NCBI GenBank assembly: GCA_965201155.1
Contig: OZ241752.1
Span: 2,666,001-2,730,000, forward strand
From: JANQOH01 sp965201155
GTDB lineage: Bacteria; Pseudomonadota; Alphaproteobacteria; UBA7887
Reading direction: 5' to 3'
Length of the DNA: 64,000 bases
The notes below the pieces were generated by a model. That model was not told the origin of the DNA, did no database searches, and saw only the letters and a program-made list of their open reading frames with translations. A program made the position numbers and the translations under genes. Positions 36,624 to 43,604 of the stretch are shown here, one piece after another (the first letter of the stretch is position 1; each line of letters starts with the position of its first letter).

Positions 36624-37228
36624 CGGGGTTGCGCCGCCATGTGGTGATTTTTACCAAGGCGCCGCGGCGCGGCGCGGCAAAGACCCGACTTGCACGCGAT
36701 ATCGGTGCTGCCGAGGCGCATCGGTTCTATGGCGCTTGCCTGCGCCGGGTGGTGCGGCGCCTTTCCGGATCAGTGCGCTGGCGCTGCCGGTTGGCAGTTA
36801 CCCCGGACCAGTTCGCGCGGCGCGGCCGGTTCTGGCCGCGCCGCGTGCCGCGGGTGGGGCAGGGCGCCGGTGATCTGGGAGCGCGTATGGCGCGGCCCCT
36901 GCGCCGGCTGCCGCCGGGGCCGGTGGTGATTGTCGGGTCCGACGCCCCGGAAATCCGCCCGCACCATATTGAACAGGCGTTCCGCATGCTGGGTTCACAT
37001 GATGCGGTGTTCGGACCGGCGGCTGATGGCGGGTATTGGTTGATCGGGTTGCGGCGTCGACCGGCGCTGATCGTGCCTTTCGGCAATGTCGCGTGGTCCA
37101 GCCGGCAGGCGCTGTCCGACACTCTGGCCAATTTCCCGCGCAGCGCGCGCGTGGCGTTTCTGGATATGCTGGAGGATATTGACGACGGCGCCGCGTGGCG
37201 CCGCTGGCGCGCCGTTCACGCGCGCTGA
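36620..37228 (+). CDS. TIGR04282/DUF2064-type nucleotidyltransferase-like protein
   Basis: A 202-residue GT-A/NTP-transferase-like protein. FTKAPRRGAAKTRLARDIG is the phosphate-binding start. GSDAPEIRPHHIEQAF and GPAADGGYWLIGL are the family core motifs. It begins in an ATGA overlap with the TIGR04283 gene, so the two are co-translated and probably act together on one glycoconjugate. The last 13 nt overlap the convergent moaB gene. The substrate is unknown. The Arg-rich composition reflects the very GC-rich local DNA. Confidence 0.8.
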   Translation: MTGLRRHVVIFTKAPRRGAAKTRLARDIGAAEAHRFYGACLRRVVRRLSGSVRWRCRLAVTPDQFARRGRFWPRRVPRVGQGAGDLGARMARPLRRLPPGPVVIVGSDAPEIRPHHIEQAFRMLGSHDAVFGPAADGGYWLIGLRRRPALIVPFGNVAWSSRQALSDTLANFPRSARVAFLDMLEDIDDGAAWRRWRAVHAR

Positions 37229-37758
37229 CGGTGTTCGAGCAGGCGCGGCATCAGTTCCACGAAATTGCACGGTTTGTGCCGATAGTCGAGCTGGTGGACC
37301 AGGATTTCGTCCCAGGCGTCGCGGCAGGCGCCGGGGGAACCGGGCAGGGCGAACAGATAGGTGCCTCCGGCCACGCCGGCGGTGGCGCGGGACTGGATTG
37401 TCGACGTCTTGATGGTGCGGTAGGACAGCATGCGAAACAGTTCGCCAAAACCGGGAATGGCCTTCTCGTAAAGGGCCTCGAATGCTTCCGGCGTGACATC
37501 CCGTCCGGTGACGCCGGTACCGCCTGTCGCGATTACCGCGTCGACATCCGGGTTTGCGACCCAGTGCTGCAACTGCCGGGTGATAGCGTCGCTGTCATCG
37601 CGGACTATGGCGCGCGCGGCAAGGGTATGACCGGCCGCAGCAAGGCGGTCAACCAGAAGCTGCCCGGATTTGTCATCGGCCATTTTCCGCGTGTCGGAGA
37701 CGGTGAGGACAGCAATATTTACGGCGAGGAAGGGCCGTTGTTCGTCGAGTTCCGGCAC
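37216..37758 (-). CDS. moaB: Molybdenum cofactor biosynthesis protein B
   Basis: MogA/MoaB-fold protein that binds molybdopterin, usually adenylylating it before Mo insertion. AVLTVSDTRKMADDKSG is the N-terminal motif. ATGGTGVTGRDVTPEA is the MPT-binding signature, and ALPGSPGACRDAWDEIL lies near the C-terminus. It starts with GTG 2 nt after the transglycosylase stop, so it is read from that gene's transcript. A Mo-enzyme (the hmf-like hydroxylase) is in the window, which makes the cofactor relevant. Confidence 0.93.
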   Translation of the reverse strand: MPELDEQRPFLAVNIAVLTVSDTRKMADDKSGQLLVDRLAAAGHTLAARAIVRDDSDAITRQLQHWVANPDVDAVIATGGTGVTGRDVTPEAFEALYEKAIPGFGELFRMLSYRTIKTSTIQSRATAGVAGGTYLFALPGSPGACRDAWDEILVHQLDYRHKPCNFVELMPRLLEHRQRA

Positions 37759-37760
37759 GG

Positions 37761-39587
37761 TCAGGTCGGGTCTGTCAGGTCAGCCAGTTGGTCGAGATTG
37801 TCGTGCGCGTGATATTGCGGCCAGTTTCCTGATGCGAGCTCGTAGAGAGAGTCCGGATTCTGCCCGAGCCGGAACCGGTACACCCACAGATTTGCCAATA
37901 CGCGGCGCACGAAATTGCGGGTCTCGGAAGCAGGCATGCTTTCGAGGAACAACATGGGGTCTTCGATGTCCAGACGCGCCTGCCATTGGGCCAGTCTCGT
38001 CGGTCCGGCGTTATAGGCGGCGAGCAGGTAGATAAGGTTGTTTTCGATATGAGGCCGTTCACGCAGGTGCATGAGGTAGCGCTGACCGATCGACAGGTTA
38101 CGCGACGGTGAATAGAGCACCTTCGCCCTGCCTTTGCTGTAGGAGGGGTTGTCCTCAAGCCAGCTTGCGGTTTGCGGCATGATCTGCATCAGTCCAAGAG
38201 CGCCGGCGAGACTTTTGGCGTACTTCCGAAACCGCGACTCCTGACGGACCATGGAGAACAGAAGCGCCCGGTCCACGCGGAAACCGTCGGTCGGGCGCCA
38301 CTGCGGCACGGGATACAAGGCCCGGTCGTGTCGGCGTCCGTCATCCCTGGCCAGATTTTCGCCGATGCGGATTTCCATGTCCGGCAGGCCGGTCCGTTCA
38401 GCAAGGACGAGAAGGGCGGAGGTCATCGCGCGGCGCACCCCCGGCGACAGGCGGCTCAGTTCGGCTTCTGCACCTTCGGCATCGCCGATCTGGGTCAGCG
38501 CCGCGGCGCGCTGCGCCGCCGGGCTGTGTTCGAGAATTTGCACTGCTGTCCGCCCCACACGCGGCGGTGTCCAGTTGAACGCAGGCCGTTGTTCGATCAT
38601 GTGCAGCGCAAGCAGACCATAGATGGAGCGTGAATATTCGCTCGCCAGGTGCAGCATGTATCGTGCGCGTTCCGGGTCACCGAGCGCATCATATGCGCGA
38701 GCGCCCCAATAGGCGCCGCCGGCGACATATACGGGAGCCGCATCAACGACATTTACAAGAGCGGAGAAGTGACGCGCGGCGTCGGCTACGCGATTGAGCC
38801 GCCATGATGCGAGACCCGCTGTCCACAGCGCTTCAGGAAGCTGTGCACCTGACCGACCTGCGGCGGCTTCGGCGTGTTCCTTTGCCGCGGCATCATCGCC
38901 CATGACGAAATACCCGCGAGCGGTTCGCGCCAGCAGGCGGTCTCGTTCCAGTTGGCTCATCGGCAGGTACGCTGGAGCGTCCGCGAGCGCAGCCGCGGCA
39001 CGGTCGGGTTCGCCGTCGGACACGGCGCTACGCACAATGTGGCGCAGCGCCACCGCGCCCTTGGCGAGTGCGGCGAGGGTGCGTCCGGCCGGCGAGCGGT
39101 CCAGCACTGGCGTGCCATTCGCCGGGGCCACTTCCGTGTCGGGGTCGATGTCGATGTCTTCGATCGCCATTACCGCGTCCGCCGGGCGCCGCCGCTTGGC
39201 AAGGCGGTATATCCGGCTTGTCTGCGGGTGGTCGGCAAAGCGCCGCAGCCAGCCTGCCAGTTCCTCGAATTCAGCCCGCCACGCTGTGGGGTGCAGATAA
39301 CGCTGCGCCAGTACGTGCCCCATCAGCATGCGGTCATCAAGGGTGGCGATCACCGCGTCGGCGCGTCTCCAGTCTCCCACTTGCTGAAAGGCGAACAATT
39401 GCCTGTAGCGCCGTACATCATCCTGGCCGAGAACGTCCTTGAGGGATGCAACCGCGTCCAGCGGCCCGGCTGCCGGCGGCAAGCGGGCGAGTGACACGGG
39501 CTGGTCCGTGTCCGCGGCCTGGGCGAACATCGTGCCGCCCAGTCCTGCCGCGACCGCCGCAATCAGCAAAAATTGCCACCGATACAT
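37761..39587 (-). CDS. slt: Soluble lytic murein transglycosylase (Slt family)
   Basis: Cleaves the MurNAc-GlcNAc bond with anhydro-ring formation. The 608-residue precursor has a signal peptide (hydrophobic 4-22, ending in TMFAQA). A long alpha-solenoid of helical repeats covers about residues 60-420. The C-terminal SLT domain has catalytic Glu450 in MVRQESRFRKYAKS, GALGLMQIMP and AYNAGPTRLAQW. A strong sigma70-like promoter lies 63-90 nt upstream. moaB follows within 2 nt. Confidence 0.93.
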   Translation of the reverse strand: MYRWQFLLIAAVAAGLGGTMFAQAADTDQPVSLARLPPAAGPLDAVASLKDVLGQDDVRRYRQLFAFQQVGDWRRADAVIATLDDRMLMGHVLAQRYLHPTAWRAEFEELAGWLRRFADHPQTSRIYRLAKRRRPADAVMAIEDIDIDPDTEVAPANGTPVLDRSPAGRTLAALAKGAVALRHIVRSAVSDGEPDRAAAALADAPAYLPMSQLERDRLLARTARGYFVMGDDAAAKEHAEAAAGRSGAQLPEALWTAGLASWRLNRVADAARHFSALVNVVDAAPVYVAGGAYWGARAYDALGDPERARYMLHLASEYSRSIYGLLALHMIEQRPAFNWTPPRVGRTAVQILEHSPAAQRAAALTQIGDAEGAEAELSRLSPGVRRAMTSALLVLAERTGLPDMEIRIGENLARDDGRRHDRALYPVPQWRPTDGFRVDRALLFSMVRQESRFRKYAKSLAGALGLMQIMPQTASWLEDNPSYSKGRAKVLYSPSRNLSIGQRYLMHLRERPHIENNLIYLLAAYNAGPTRLAQWQARLDIEDPMLFLESMPASETRNFVRRVLANLWVYRFRLGQNPDSLYELASGNWPQYHAHDNLDQLADLTDPT

Positions 39588-39649
39588 CTACACCCTCATC
39601 TGTGAGACCCATACCAACCGCTCCGCGCGACCGCCGACCCACATAAAGC

Positions 39650-39677
39650 ATTATACTGCTGGACGGGCTGTTGTCCA
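39650..39677 (-). promoter_or_regulatory. Sigma70-like promoter for slt-moaB with an internal inverted repeat
   Basis: Reading on the minus strand, TGGACA (39677-39672) and a perfect TATAAT (39655-39650) are separated by 16 nt. The -10 box ends 62 nt before the slt ATG. The spacer region also contains an inverted repeat CTGGAC/GTCCAG with an 8-nt centre that overlaps the -35 box, a plausible repressor site. Confidence 0.65.
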
Positions 39678-39780
39678 GTGGCTGCCGATTCGGCTGGCGC
39701 CTCAGTCTGAAAATAACCCGTTGTTTCTGTTGGCTCAAGTTTTCAAACGGAGACACTGTCTTGATTCGGCACACCGCCAG

Positions 39781-40587
39781 TCACTCGGTGAGGCGCCTGC
39801 GAATGGCGATCAAATCGTGCCACGCCTGCCGTTTGTGTCCGGGCTGGCGCAGCAGGTAAGCCGGGTGAAACAGGGCCGTAGTAGCGATCTCCAGCCCGGC
39901 GTCGGCGGCGCCCGTATCCGGTGAAAAGCGATACCAGCGCCCGCGCAGCCGGGTTATGCCGGTGTTCTGCCCGAGCAAGCTCTTGGCGGCAATACCGCCG
40001 ACACAGACGAGAACCCGCGGTTGCACAAGCGCGATATGCCGATCCACAAAGGGCCGGCACAGGGCGGCTTCCTCAGTTGACGGGGTGCGATTTCCGGGCG
40101 GGCGCCAGAACACCATATTGGTGATACGTGTGTCTTCGCGACTACGTCCGATCGCCGCCAGCATGCGGTCCAGCAACCGGCCTGCGGGGCCGACAAAAGG
40201 CAGCCCGCGGCGGTCTTCCTCCGCTCCCGGAGCCTCCCCGACCAGCATGAGATCGGCGTCGGGATTACCGTCCGCGAATACGGTGTTCTTCGCCGTGCGC
40301 TTGAGCGAACAACCCTCAAACGCGGCAATGGCGGCGGCCAGCGCCGGAATGTCGGGGGCAGCGGCCGCAGCAGCGCACGCGTCTTCCAGCAGTGTCGCGG
40401 TGGGTGTAAGCGCTATCGGCGGTCGCCCGGGCGCCGGCGCCGCCACGGCCGGGGACCTGCGGACCGCCGGCGACGGAGCGGGGGCAATGAGGCGGTTGCG
40501 CGCAACTTCGTCAACCGCCTCGTCGGCGCCCATCTCCACCAGCCAGCGCAGCGCAGCAAGGCGAGCGTCCGACGGGGGAGCGGACAT
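39781..40587 (-). CDS. Family 4-type uracil-DNA glycosylase
   Basis: Removes uracil from DNA. The 268-residue protein has the water-activating motif GEAPGAEEDRRGLPFVG at residues 117-133 and the HPAYLL motif at 241. An Ala/Pro-rich N-terminal extension covers roughly the first 75 residues. Classical family 4 enzymes bind a 4Fe-4S cluster through C-x2-C and two later Cys. Here Phe90 precedes Cys93 where the first Cys belongs, and Trp161 (FWRPPGNR) replaces the third, while Cys177 remains. It may therefore lack the cluster or bind it otherwise. Confidence 0.88.
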   Translation of the reverse strand: MSAPPSDARLAALRWLVEMGADEAVDEVARNRLIAPAPSPAVRRSPAVAAPAPGRPPIALTPTATLLEDACAAAAAAPDIPALAAAIAAFEGCSLKRTAKNTVFADGNPDADLMLVGEAPGAEEDRRGLPFVGPAGRLLDRMLAAIGRSREDTRITNMVFWRPPGNRTPSTEEAALCRPFVDRHIALVQPRVLVCVGGIAAKSLLGQNTGITRLRGRWYRFSPDTGAADAGLEIATTALFHPAYLLRQPGHKRQAWHDLIAIRRRLTE

Positions 40588-40634
40588 GGGGTGCAGCGTT
40601 GCGCCGGAGGCGCATATGCCTGCGAGTCCGCCCG

Positions 40635-40826
40635 TCAGATCTGCCGGTAGGGGACGGGCCTGCCGTCAGCGCCCTTGACCAGAACGCCTTTTTCATCCTG
40701 TGCCGCCACGTAGCGGCCATGCCCAACAAGGGATCCGACATAAAGGACCGGCTTGACCTTCTTGCCGTCCACTTCCTTGTGGTCGCTCGGGCCGGTGCGC
40801 CGCGAGGGGTTGTTCTTGCTTGCCAT
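40635..40826 (-). CDS. Small basic conserved-type protein of unknown function
   Basis: A 63-residue protein beginning MASKNNPSRRTGPSDHKEV and containing VKPVLYVGSLVGHGRYVAAQ. GGAG sits about 9 nt before this ATG; a farther upstream ATG gives a non-matching leader. No membrane segment or cysteine is seen. I recall similar short proteins annotated as hypothetical in alphaproteobacteria, but function is unknown. It lies between lpdA and the uracil-DNA glycosylase on the same strand. Confidence 0.7.
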   Translation of the reverse strand: MASKNNPSRRTGPSDHKEVDGKKVKPVLYVGSLVGHGRYVAAQDEKGVLVKGADGRPVPYRQI

Positions 40827-40959
40827 GGGGTGTGATCTCCGGCCGAGATAGATAGTGCCGGCCAGTGCCGACGGTGCAGGACAATTAGCGCGCAATGCCG
40901 GGCGCGGTCAACATTTGCGGCGCATCAACACCGGCGGCGCACCATGCATACCGCAGGGG

Positions 40960-42372
40960 TCAGAGATGCACGGCCTTGCCGAAAGCAGCCAGCGCCGCGG
41001 CCTCCATCACCGCCTCGCTGAGGCTGGGATGGGCGTGGCAGGTGCGGGCGATGTCCTCGGCCGAGCCGCCAAACTCCATCACCGCTGTGGCCTCGGCAAT
41101 CAGGTTGCCTGCGTCGGCGCCGAGAATATGCACGCCCAGAACGCGGTCGGTCTCGGCGTCGGACAACACCTTTACGAAACCGGCGGTGTGCCCGACGGTC
41201 CGCGCGCGACTGTTGGCGGTGAACGGAAAACGGCCCTTGCGATAGGTCGTGGACGCCGCCTTGAGCGCGTCTTCCGTCTGCCCGACCCAGGCGACTTCCG
41301 GTTCGGTATAGACCACGGACGGGATCGCGTCGTAATTCACACTGCCGCCGCCGCCTGCCAGGATGTCCACCAGCGCATGCGCTTCCGAGGACGCCCTGTG
41401 CGCGAGCATGGGGCCGCGGATCACGTCGCCTATGGCAAAAATTCCTTCGACATTGGTCCGATAGCGCTCATCGACCATAACAAAGCCCTTGTCGTCGAGC
41501 GCGATACCGGCTTCCTCCGCGCCCAGATCATTCGTATGCGGGCGGCGGCCGACCGATACCAGCACGACATCCACCGCAAGGGTTTCGGTGTCGCCGCCGG
41601 CCGCCGGCTCAAGAGTGAGTGCGGCCCCATTCCCGGTAGTTTCGACGGCGCTGACCCGCGTTGCCAGCCGGAATGTGAGTCCCTGGCGCGCGAGCAAGCG
41701 CTGAAACTGCCGGGCCACTTCACTATCCATGGTGGGCGACAGGCGGTCCAGCAGTTCGATTACCGTGACCTCGGCGCCGAGGCGCCGCCACACAGAACCC
41801 AGTTCCAGGCCGATATAGCCCCCGCCGATCACCGCCATTCTCTCGGGAACGCGCGGCAAGGCGAGTGCGCCGGTGGAAGTGACGACACGTTCTTCATCGG
41901 TAGTCACGCCGGGCAGCGGCGCGGACTCGGAACCTGTGGCGATGACGATATTGCGCGCCGTGACCGTGCGGGTTTCCCCTTTGCCGGCGTCTACGGCAAT
42001 CGTCCGCCGGCCGGTGAGACGGGCATTACCGGTCAGGTGGGCCACCTTGTTCTTGCGGAACAGGAAGGCGATGCCGTCGGTCAACTGGCTCACCACCTTG
42101 TTCTTGTTCGCCATCATGGCACCGAGGTCGAGTGTGAGTTCACCGGCGCTGACGCCGCTGCCGGCCCATTCATGGCCGGCTTCGTGATAGCGTCCGGACC
42201 AGTGCAGGAGCGTCTTGGAGGGGATGCAGCCGACATTGAGGCAGGTGCCGCCGAGCGCGGAGCGGCGCTCGATGCAGGCCGTACTCATGCCGTGCTGGGC
42301 GGCGGCGATTGCCGCGGCGTAGCCGCCGGGTCCGCCGCCGATGACAGCGACATCATAAGGAGCTTCGGCCAT
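40960..42372 (-). CDS. lpdA: Dihydrolipoyl dehydrogenase (E3)
   Basis: FAD enzyme that reoxidises lipoyl groups of 2-oxoacid dehydrogenase complexes with NAD+. The 470-residue protein begins with VIGGGPGGYAAA (FAD Rossmann). The redox disulfide is Cys44/Cys49 in GGTCLNVGCIPSKTLL, an NAD Rossmann motif reads VIGGGYIGLELG, and the C-terminal catalytic His-Glu pair is in CHAHPSLSEAV. Last gene of the suc cluster, 23 nt after sucB, so it is most likely the E3 of the OGDH complex. Confidence 0.97.
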   Translation of the reverse strand: MAEAPYDVAVIGGGPGGYAAAIAAAQHGMSTACIERRSALGGTCLNVGCIPSKTLLHWSGRYHEAGHEWAGSGVSAGELTLDLGAMMANKNKVVSQLTDGIAFLFRKNKVAHLTGNARLTGRRTIAVDAGKGETRTVTARNIVIATGSESAPLPGVTTDEERVVTSTGALALPRVPERMAVIGGGYIGLELGSVWRRLGAEVTVIELLDRLSPTMDSEVARQFQRLLARQGLTFRLATRVSAVETTGNGAALTLEPAAGGDTETLAVDVVLVSVGRRPHTNDLGAEEAGIALDDKGFVMVDERYRTNVEGIFAIGDVIRGPMLAHRASSEAHALVDILAGGGGSVNYDAIPSVVYTEPEVAWVGQTEDALKAASTTYRKGRFPFTANSRARTVGHTAGFVKVLSDAETDRVLGVHILGADAGNLIAEATAVMEFGGSAEDIARTCHAHPSLSEAVMEAAALAAFGKAVHL

Positions 42373-42395
42373 GCCTGGTTCCTCGGAGCGTGAGT

Positions 42396-43604
42396 TCAGA
42401 TATCGAGCATCAGTCGGCGCGGATCCTCGATTCGTTCCCTGATTCGCACGAGGAATGTCACGGCTTCGCGGCCATCGATGATGCGGTGGTCGTAGGACAG
42501 GGCGAGATACATCATCGGTCGAATTTCCACGGCATCCTTCACCGCCATGGGACGGCGGTCGATCCTGTGCATGCCGAGGATGGCCGATTGCGGCGGGTTG
42601 AGGATGGGGGTGGAAAGCATGGAGCCGTACACGCCGCCATTGGAAATGGTGAAAGTCCCGCCAATCAGGTCCTGAACCGCGAGGCGTCCGTCCCGCGCAC
42701 GCGCCGCGAAATCATTGATCGCACGCTCGATTTCGGCGAACCCCATGCGGTCTGCATCACGCAGCACCGGCACCACCAGCCCCTGCGGCGCGCCGATGGC
42801 AACGCCGACATGGCAATAATCCTTGTAGACGATGTCCGTGCCGTCGATCTCGGCATTGACGGCCGGCTGCTCCTTCAGGGCCGCAACCGCGGCCTTGACG
42901 AAGAATGACATGAAGCCGAGGCGCACACCGTGTTTCGCTTCGAAAGCTTCGCGGTACTGCGCACGTACCTGCATGACCGCGCCCATGTCCACCTCGTTGA
43001 AGGTGGTGAGCATGGCGGCCGTATCCTGCGCCTGCTTGAGCCTTTCGGCGACACGGCGGCGCAGGCGTGACATGGGCACCCGGCGCTCTCGCTCCGCCTC
43101 AGGGTGGGCATCCGGGGGCGGGGGCGGCGTGTCCGGTTCAGTGGCATCCGCGGCGGCGTCGGGTGCTGCGGCGGTACGGTTTTCGGGCGGGGCAGGGGGC
43201 GGTGTCGGCATTGCGAGCGCAGCGAGCACATCTCCCTTCAGCAACCGCCCGTCCTTGCCGGTACCTTCCAGCGCGGCCGGGTCCAGGCCGTGGTCGGCAA
43301 CCAGCTTTCGGACCGCTGGCGACAGTGCTGCAGGAGTCTGCGGCGTTTCGGGCGCTGCGCCGCCGGTCCTTTCCTGGATGCGCCCGAGAACGGCGCCGAC
43401 CGAAACATCGCGTCCGGCCTCGACCAGCACTTCTCCCAGCACACCCGCACTCTGCGCCGTGACTTCCAGGTTCACCTTGTCCGTTTCCAGTTCGACCAGC
43501 ATTTCGTCCCGGTCAACGGCGTCGCCAACGGCCTTGAACCAGCGGGCAACAGTGGCTTCCGTCACCGACTCGCCGAGTTCGGGAACGATGATGTCGATGG
43601 TCAT
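42396..43604 (-). CDS. sucB: 2-oxoglutarate dehydrogenase E2, dihydrolipoyl succinyltransferase
   Basis: Core of the OGDH complex, 402 residues. The N-terminal lipoyl domain carries Lys43 in ETDKVNLEV. An E3/E1-binding peripheral domain begins near SPAVRKLVADHGLDPA, after a Pro/Ala-rich linker. The catalytic domain ends with YDHRIIDGREAV, holding the active-site His and Asp. The start overlaps the sucA stop as ATGA; a longer frame reading back into sucA is not family-like. Confidence 0.97.
   Translation of the reverse strand: MTIDIIVPELGESVTEATVARWFKAVGDAVDRDEMLVELETDKVNLEVTAQSAGVLGEVLVEAGRDVSVGAVLGRIQERTGGAAPETPQTPAALSPAVRKLVADHGLDPAALEGTGKDGRLLKGDVLAALAMPTPPPAPPENRTAAAPDAAADATEPDTPPPPPDAHPEAERERRVPMSRLRRRVAERLKQAQDTAAMLTTFNEVDMGAVMQVRAQYREAFEAKHGVRLGFMSFFVKAAVAALKEQPAVNAEIDGTDIVYKDYCHVGVAIGAPQGLVVPVLRDADRMGFAEIERAINDFAARARDGRLAVQDLIGGTFTISNGGVYGSMLSTPILNPPQSAILGMHRIDRRPMAVKDAVEIRPMMYLALSYDHRIIDGREAVTFLVRIRERIEDPRRLMLDI

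Noticed and set aside
40600..40614. TGCGCC/GGCGCA hairpin between the 63-residue gene and the glycosylase gene
   Set aside because: A 6-bp stem without a T-run and very close to the downstream start codon; not enough to call a terminator.
40855..42393. Long open frame antisense to lpdA
   Set aside because: Covers lpdA, which has all E3 motifs; composition is that of a mirror frame.
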